Shown: piece by piece, positions 59,404 through 64,000 of the stretch
How the letters are laid out: the number at the start of each line of letters is the position of its first letter
How positions within the stretch are numbered: position 1 is the first letter of the stretch
Assembly: GCF_900105515.1 (NCBI RefSeq)
Contig: NZ_FNSY01000001.1
Span: 3,596,001-3,660,000, forward strand
Direction of reading: 5' to 3'
DNA length: 64,000 nucleotides
DNA from: Streptomyces sp. 2131.1
Lineage (GTDB): Bacteria; Actinomycetota; Actinomycetes; Streptomycetales; Streptomycetaceae
Made by a program: the position numbers and the translations under genes
Notes under the pieces: generated by a model
The model's database searches: none
What the model saw: the letters and a program-made list of their open reading frames with translations, nothing else
Told to the model about the DNA's origin: nothing

Positions 59404-62400
59404 TCAGCCGTCCGCCGTGAGGCGGCGGGCGGCCTCGGCGTGGCGGCGTACGTAGTCCGGGCCCGCCGTGACCCGGAGCAGCGCCTCCAGGGCGCGGACC
59501 GCGCCCTCGTCGTAGCCTGCGGCCTCCGCCTCCGTGGCGGCCTGGTCCAGAAGGCGGATGCCCTCCTCCTCCGCGCCGAGGGCCAGGCGGGCCTCGCCGC
59601 TGACGGACAGCAGCAGCACCCGGCGGGCCGCCTCCTCGTGCTCGGGGCCGAGGTCGAACGCGGTGCGGGCGGAGTCCAGGGCGTCCTGCGGGCGGCCCGC
59701 CGCGAGCTGCATCCGGGCCAGGTGCTGGAGCGCGAGCATCTCCGTGTGGGCGTCGGGCTCCTTCGCGGCCAGTGCGCGGGCGCGCTCGCAGCCCTCCATC
59801 GCCTCGCGCAGGCCCCCCTGCTCGGCCTGCACGATGGCCAGGTTGATCAGCGCGGTCGCCTCGCCGAGCCGGTCGTCGGCGCGCCGGGCGAGGCCGGGCG
59901 AGGGTTCGAGCATGGCGACGGCCTCGCTGGTCCTGCCCTCCTCCGTCAGGACCCAGCCGAGCAGATTGCGGACCCGGGACTCGGCGTACGGGTCCTCGCG
60001 GGCGACGGCCGCCGCCAGGGCGAGCTCCAGCATCGGGGTCCAGCCGTCCCGCACCCGCCACACCACGTGCGGCCACTGGAGCAGGATGATCCGCCAGGCG
60101 CGGTCGTCGAGCCCCGCGGACCGGGCGGCCGCGGCGGCCAGGGTCAGGTCCTCGCGTTCGGCGGCCAGCCAGCTCATCGCCGTCGCCCGGTCCGTGAAGT
60201 CCCGGGTCGCGGCGGGCGCGCGGAAGTCGTCGGGCAGCACGAAGCAGGGCTCGCCGCCCGGTTCCGCCGTGTCGGCGGCGGCGAGCGCGGTGGCGATGTA
60301 GTGGTCGAGCACCCCGATGAGCGCGTCCGGCCCGGCCGCCGGGTCGAGCCCGCGCGCGTACAGCCGCACCAGGTCGTGGAGTATCCAGCGCCCGGGCCCG
60401 GCCTCCGAGACCAGATGGGCGGCGGCGAGCCGTTCCAGCGCGGCCCCGCCGGCGACCGGGTCGCTGCCTGCGAGCGCGGCGGCGGTGTACGGGTCGAAGT
60501 GGCCGCCCGGGTGGTGGCCGAGCCGGGCCAGGTGGTGGACGGCGTCCGGCGGCAGCTGCTGCACGGTGAGCCGCAGGGCGGCGGAGACACCGGTGTCCTC
60601 CACGTCCAGGTAGGACAGCCGGCTGCGCTCGTCCGCGAGTTCGTCGGCCATGGCGGCCAGCGTCCACTGCGGGCGGCCGGCCAGCCGGGCGGCCGTGACC
60701 CGCAGGGCGAGGGGCAGTCCGCCGCACAGTTCGGCGAGCCGCCGGGCCGCCACCGGTTCGGCGAGGACCCTTTCCTCGCCGAGGACACCGGCCAGCAGCG
60801 CGGTGCCGTCCGGCGGTTCGAGTATGTCCAGGGGGACCGGGACGGCGGCGTCCGAGGCGATGAGCCCTTCGAGCCGGCGCCTGCTGGTGACCAGCGTGAC
60901 GCAGTCCGCTCCGCCCGGCAGCAGCGGCCTGACCTGGGCGGAGTCGCGGGCGTTGTCGAGGACGACGAGGAGGCTGAGCCGGTCGGTCAGCGAGCGGAAC
61001 AGGGCCGCCGCGCCCGCCACGGACTCCGGTACCCGGCGGGGCGCGACGCCGAGCGCGAGCAGGAACTCCCGCAGCACTTCGAGCGGGGTCGGCTCGGCGC
61101 CGTCCCCGAACCCGCGCAGGTCCGCGAAGAGCCGCCCGTCCGGGAACGCGGCGGGGGTCCGCCGGGCCCAGTGCAGCGCCAGCGCCGTCTTCCCTACCCC
61201 GGCAGGGCCGGTGACCAGGCAGACGGGGGCCTCCCCGGCCGCGGCCCGCGAGAGCGCGGTCAGTTCGGCCCCGCGCCCGTGGAACCCGCGCGGCGCACGG
61301 GGTAGCAGATCGGCGGCGGGCGCGGATGCGGTGTAGGGGGAGGGCGGGGCGTGCGTGGCCAGGACGGCCGCCCGGGGCGCGACGGCCTGCGGCCTGTCGG
61401 ACAGGTGCGGTGCGGCAGGGCCGCCCTGCGTCCCGCCGGACGTGGCGGCCGCCGAGCCAGACGTGTCGGCCGGTGCCCCGCCGGTGCCGGGTGCCCCTGC
61501 GGGCGACGGGTGGTTGCCCGTTCCACGCGTACCGGCTCCCGGCACGTGGGCCGAGCCGCCCGGCCCCGCTCCGGGGCCGAAGGATCCGGCCCCGCCGGCC
61601 GGCACCGCCCCGGCCCCGCCGGCCGGCGCGTCACCGGTAGCGGCGGCCCCGCGCGCAGGCGCACCCGGGTCCTCCGTGCCGCTCTCTGCGCCGGCGCCGC
61701 GGGCGTGTACTGAGCCCCCGGGCTCGCTGCCCGGTCCGCCGCGCCCCCCGGGCCACCCCGTGTGTTCGGGTGCGCCCCGGCGACCCGCTCCGACGGGCGC
61801 CTCCGCGCTCCCCTCCCCCCGCAGGATCCGCGCGTACGCGTCGGCCAGCTCCCGGCCCGGGTCGATGCCGAGTTCGTCGGCCAGCAGGCGGCGGGTGCGG
61901 TGGAACCAGTCCAGGGCCTCGGACTGGCGGCCCGAGAGGTACAGGGCCGTCATCAGGCCCGCCGCCAGGGATTCGCGCATGGGGTGGGCGACGGCCTCCG
62001 CGCGCAGGACCGCCGCCGCGCGGTGGTGTTCGCCCAGCTCTCCGTACGCGCGCGCCAGCTGTTCGACCGTCGAGAGGCGGGACTCCTCCAGCGCGTGGGC
62101 CGCCGCCTGCAGCGGGGCGCTCGCGTAGGTTCCGGTGAGGGCGGGGCCCTGCCACAGGGACAGGGCCTCCTTCAGCATCAGCACCGCGTCGGCCGGGTCC
62201 CGCTGCTCGCGGGCGAGCATCAGCAGTTCCTCGAACCGCTGGGAGTCCAGCAGGGTCTCCGGCGCCCGCAGCACGTACGCGTCGCCGAGCGTCGCCAGCT
62301 CGACCCCGTACGCCTGCGAGTCCGCGCCCATCAGCAGGGCGCGGAGCCGGGAGACGTGCCCCTGGATGACCGTGCGGGCGTGGAGCGGTGGTTCGTCGTC

Positions 62401-62550
62401 CCAGAGGCAGTCCGTCAGCCGGGCCATGGAGACCGGGGTGTTGGCGTGCAGCAGCAGGGCCGCGAGCAGGCTGCGGCGCTTGGCGGGGCCGAGGGGCAGC
62501 GGCCCGGTCAGCGTATCGACGCAGACGGTGCCGAGCAGCCGGAACTCCAC
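59404..62550 (-). CDS. SARP/AfsR-type regulator with NB-ARC and TPR regions
   Basis: A 1048-residue activator-type protein. Order: OmpR-like winged helix (1-95, 'GPLPLGPAKRRSLLAALLLH'), bacterial transcriptional activation domain (about 100-245), a Gly/Ala/Pro-rich linker (250-395), an ATPase with Walker A 'GPAGVGKTALAL' (near 450) and 'LLVVLDNARDSAQ', then TPR-like helices (about 830-1045). This is the AfsR-like architecture that controls secondary metabolism. No biosynthetic cluster is in the window, so its targets are elsewhere. GTG start follows GGAAGGGGAG. Confidence 0.92.
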   Translation of the reverse strand: MEFRLLGTVCVDTLTGPLPLGPAKRRSLLAALLLHANTPVSMARLTDCLWDDEPPLHARTVIQGHVSRLRALLMGADSQAYGVELATLGDAYVLRAPETLLDSQRFEELLMLAREQRDPADAVLMLKEALSLWQGPALTGTYASAPLQAAAHALEESRLSTVEQLARAYGELGEHHRAAAVLRAEAVAHPMRESLAAGLMTALYLSGRQSEALDWFHRTRRLLADELGIDPGRELADAYARILRGEGSAEAPVGAGRRGAPEHTGWPGGRGGPGSEPGGSVHARGAGAESGTEDPGAPARGAAATGDAPAGGAGAVPAGGAGSFGPGAGPGGSAHVPGAGTRGTGNHPSPAGAPGTGGAPADTSGSAAATSGGTQGGPAAPHLSDRPQAVAPRAAVLATHAPPSPYTASAPAADLLPRAPRGFHGRGAELTALSRAAAGEAPVCLVTGPAGVGKTALALHWARRTPAAFPDGRLFADLRGFGDGAEPTPLEVLREFLLALGVAPRRVPESVAGAAALFRSLTDRLSLLVVLDNARDSAQVRPLLPGGADCVTLVTSRRRLEGLIASDAAVPVPLDILEPPDGTALLAGVLGEERVLAEPVAARRLAELCGGLPLALRVTAARLAGRPQWTLAAMADELADERSRLSYLDVEDTGVSAALRLTVQQLPPDAVHHLARLGHHPGGHFDPYTAAALAGSDPVAGGAALERLAAAHLVSEAGPGRWILHDLVRLYARGLDPAAGPDALIGVLDHYIATALAAADTAEPGGEPCFVLPDDFRAPAATRDFTDRATAMSWLAAEREDLTLAAAAARSAGLDDRAWRIILLQWPHVVWRVRDGWTPMLELALAAAVAREDPYAESRVRNLLGWVLTEEGRTSEAVAMLEPSPGLARRADDRLGEATALINLAIVQAEQGGLREAMEGCERARALAAKEPDAHTEMLALQHLARMQLAAGRPQDALDSARTAFDLGPEHEEAARRVLLLSVSGEARLALGAEEEGIRLLDQAATEAEAAGYDEGAVRALEALLRVTAGPDYVRRHAEAARRLTADG

Positions 62551-62661
62551 GAGCGGCTCCCCTTCCGGGTCTGACGCGCCCGGTGCCGGGTCACGGACAA
62601 GTGCCCAGAATATCGGGGATTCCGCCGCGGTGGTTCAGGGGTGTGGCCGGATCGCGCCCGG

Positions 62662-62880
62662 TCACAGGTGCCGTTCGTCGTCGGACACCACCGTCGTGGT
62701 GGGCGGCACGACCATGCGGCGGCGCCGGATGACGCTCGCGTAGACGAAGACGCCGATGACGCCGACGATCATCATGATCCAGCCGACCAGGTCGACGTTG
62801 ACGCTGTCCATGTGCCAGTCGGTCGCGAAGGCCAGGATGGCCCCCACCCCGATGAGGAGAATGCATCCGCCGAGTCCCAT
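62662..62880 (-). CDS. DUF6458 small membrane protein
   Basis: A 72-residue protein with two hydrophobic helices ('MGLGGCILLIGVGAILAFAT' and 'LVGWIMMIVGVIGVFVYASV') and the DUF6458-like 'RRRRMVVPPTTTVV' end. Function unknown. It is likely a monocistronic gene between the SARP and the aminopeptidase, all on the minus strand. Confidence 0.85.
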   Translation of the reverse strand: MGLGGCILLIGVGAILAFATDWHMDSVNVDLVGWIMMIVGVIGVFVYASVIRRRRMVVPPTTTVVSDDERHL

Positions 62881-62957
62881 GAGTTCCGCCTCCTAGGCGG
62901 CCCGGGGCCTCCGGGCCGTGTACGGAGCGCGTACCCGGCCCGGCAACGAGCATGCCT

Positions 62958-62986
62958 GGGCGGGAGGTTGACGCGTCCTCCCGCCC
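62958..62986 (-). terminator. Terminator of the aminopeptidase gene
   Basis: GGGCGGGAGG and CCTCCCGCCC form a perfect 10-bp stem with a 9-nt loop, 6 bp beyond the aminopeptidase stop on the minus strand. Confidence 0.8.
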
Positions 62987-62992
62987 GGGGGA

Positions 62993-64000
62993 TCAGCCCG
63001 TCAGGAACGCCGACAGCGCGTTCGCCAGCAGGTACGGGTCGTCGGCGCCGCACAGCTCACGGGCGCTGTGCATGGACAGGATGGCGACACCGATGTCGAC
63101 GGTCTTGATGCCGTGCCGGGCCGCGGTGATCGGGCCGATCGTCGTGCCGCAGGGCATCGCGTTGTTGGAGACGAACGTCTGCCACGGCACGCCCGCCTTC
63201 TCGCAGGCCGCGGCGAACACGGAGCGGCCCGCGCCGTCCGTCGAGTACCGCATGTTGACGTTGACCTTGAGGATCGGTCCGCCGTTGACGACCGGGTGGT
63301 GCGTGGGGTCGTGGCGCTCCGCGTAGTTCGGGTGGATCGCGTGGCCGGTGTCGGAGGAGAGGCAGACCGTGCCGGCGAAGGCGCGGGCGCGGTCCTCGTA
63401 ACCGCCGCCGCGGGCGAAGACCGAGCGCTCCAGGACCGACCCGAGCAGCGGCCCGTCCGCACCGGTGTCGGACTGCGAGCCGTTCTCCTCGTGGTCGAAG
63501 GCGGCCATGACCGGGATGTACGGCAGCTCGGCGTCGGGCTGTCCGGCGACGGCGGCCAGCGCGGCGGTCGCCGCGTGCACCGAGAGCAGGTTGTCCATGC
63601 GCGGGCCGGCCACCAGCTCGCGGTCGCGGCCCAGGTAGGACGGCGGCTCGACGGGGTGCGGCATCAGGTCCCAGCCGGTGATGTCCTCGGCGTCGACGCC
63701 CGCCTCCTCGGCGACGAACCGGATGAGGTCGCCCTCCTCGACGTCCCCGAGCCCCCAGATCGGCTGCATGTGCTTCTGCCGGTCCAGCTTGAGCCCGTCG
63801 GTGTTGGACGACCGGTCCAGGTGGACGGCGAGCTGCGGTACGCGCAGCAGCGGCCGGTCGATCGAGACCAGCCGGTCGCTGCCGTCGCGCAGCGAGATCC
63901 GGCCGGCGAGACCGAGGTCGCGATCCAGCCAAGTGTTGAGCAGGGTGCCGCCGTAGATCTCCACGGCGATCTGGCGCCAGCCGTACGCGCCGCTGTCGGG
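62993..64000 (-). CDS. M18 family aminopeptidase, C-terminal part (5' end outside window)
   Basis: The frame is open to the window edge; 335 residues are visible of about 430 expected. Zinc-site motifs of M18 enzymes are seen: 'AGPRMDNLLSVHA' (bridging Asp), 'MAAFDHEENGSQSDTGADGP' (catalytic Glu and ligand Glu) and the distal His in 'ILSMHSARELCGADD'. It removes N-terminal, often acidic or neutral, residues from peptides. A hairpin lies just after the stop. Confidence 0.92.
   Translation of the reverse strand, partial: PDSGAYGWRQIAVEIYGGTLLNTWLDRDLGLAGRISLRDGSDRLVSIDRPLLRVPQLAVHLDRSSNTDGLKLDRQKHMQPIWGLGDVEEGDLIRFVAEEAGVDAEDITGWDLMPHPVEPPSYLGRDRELVAGPRMDNLLSVHAATAALAAVAGQPDAELPYIPVMAAFDHEENGSQSDTGADGPLLGSVLERSVFARGGGYEDRARAFAGTVCLSSDTGHAIHPNYAERHDPTHHPVVNGGPILKVNVNMRYSTDGAGRSVFAAACEKAGVPWQTFVSNNAMPCGTTIGPITAARHGIKTVDIGVAILSMHSARELCGADDPYLLANALSAFLTG

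Overview
The window is a contiguous piece of a high-GC actinobacterial chromosome, almost certainly Streptomyces. The evidence is strong G/C bias at third codon positions, many GTG starts and 4-nt ATGA/GTGA overlaps, and typical Streptomyces families: a SARP regulator, the DUF5753/DUF397/RsbW-like triad, DUF5819-HTTM, a bacterial proteasome activator, mycothiol-dependent enzymes and eukaryotic-type kinases. There are no transposases, integrases, CRISPR arrays, tRNA or rRNA genes that I can see. Two parS-type ParB sites (one a perfect 16-mer) suggest the oriC-proximal core of the chromosome rather than an arm; this is an inference.

Layout. 1-2.2 kb: the end of a DUF2252 gene, a J-domain protein and a rhodanese. 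2.3-5.8 kb (minus): paaABCDE, the phenylacetyl-CoA epoxidase operon. 5.9-8.7 kb (plus): DUF5819, HTTM membrane protein and SpoU/TrmH methyltransferase, linked by 4-nt overlaps. 8.9-11.3 kb: paaN and a divergent TetR repressor (PaaR type). Matching 18-bp operators lie in front of paaA and between paaN and paaR, and a weaker third copy precedes the next operon. 11.3-15.7 kb: Lrp/AsnC regulator divergent from a first branched-chain 2-oxoacid dehydrogenase operon (E1alpha, E1beta, E2). 15.8-20.7 kb: MobA-like, MoeA-like with a repetitive N-terminus, a TrkA-N potassium channel and a quinone oxidoreductase.

20.8-25.7 kb (minus): proteasome activator, FtsX-type permease with its ATPase, and a PadR regulator whose operator overlaps its own start. 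25.8-32.3 kb: a small membrane protein, two divergent PknB-type kinases, a phosphotransferase, a flavin-type oxidoreductase and an orphan LuxR response regulator. 32.6-36.2 kb: a second complete bkd operon. 36.4-43.6 kb: DUF4232 lipoprotein, TetR/alcohol dehydrogenase pair, the RsbW-like/DUF5753/DUF397 triad, an F420-type oxidoreductase, a GAF-PP2C phosphatase and a DUF4097 lipoprotein.

43.7-47.9 kb: two back-to-back arsenic modules (arsC<>arsR-acr3; arsN-arsR<>flavin monooxygenase), each with a clear dyad operator. 48.0-64 kb: a 32-residue membrane peptide, an enolase, a MarR gene behind 13-bp tandem repeats, DUF1062, a D,D-carboxypeptidase with an SGC motif, acetyltransferase, GntR-MFS pair, mycothiol-dependent enzyme, nitrilase-family amidase, LURP-one and thioredoxin-NHL divergent pair, a 1048-residue SARP, DUF6458, and the C-terminal part of an M18 aminopeptidase.

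Functional themes are aromatic (phenylacetate) and branched-chain acyl-CoA catabolism, possibly co-regulated through PaaR; arsenic and organoarsenical defence; and a dense set of regulators. Convergent gene pairs are separated by strong, often perfect, inverted repeats, one of which has a perfect parS at its centre. All functional calls come from reading sequence and family knowledge; no database search was run.
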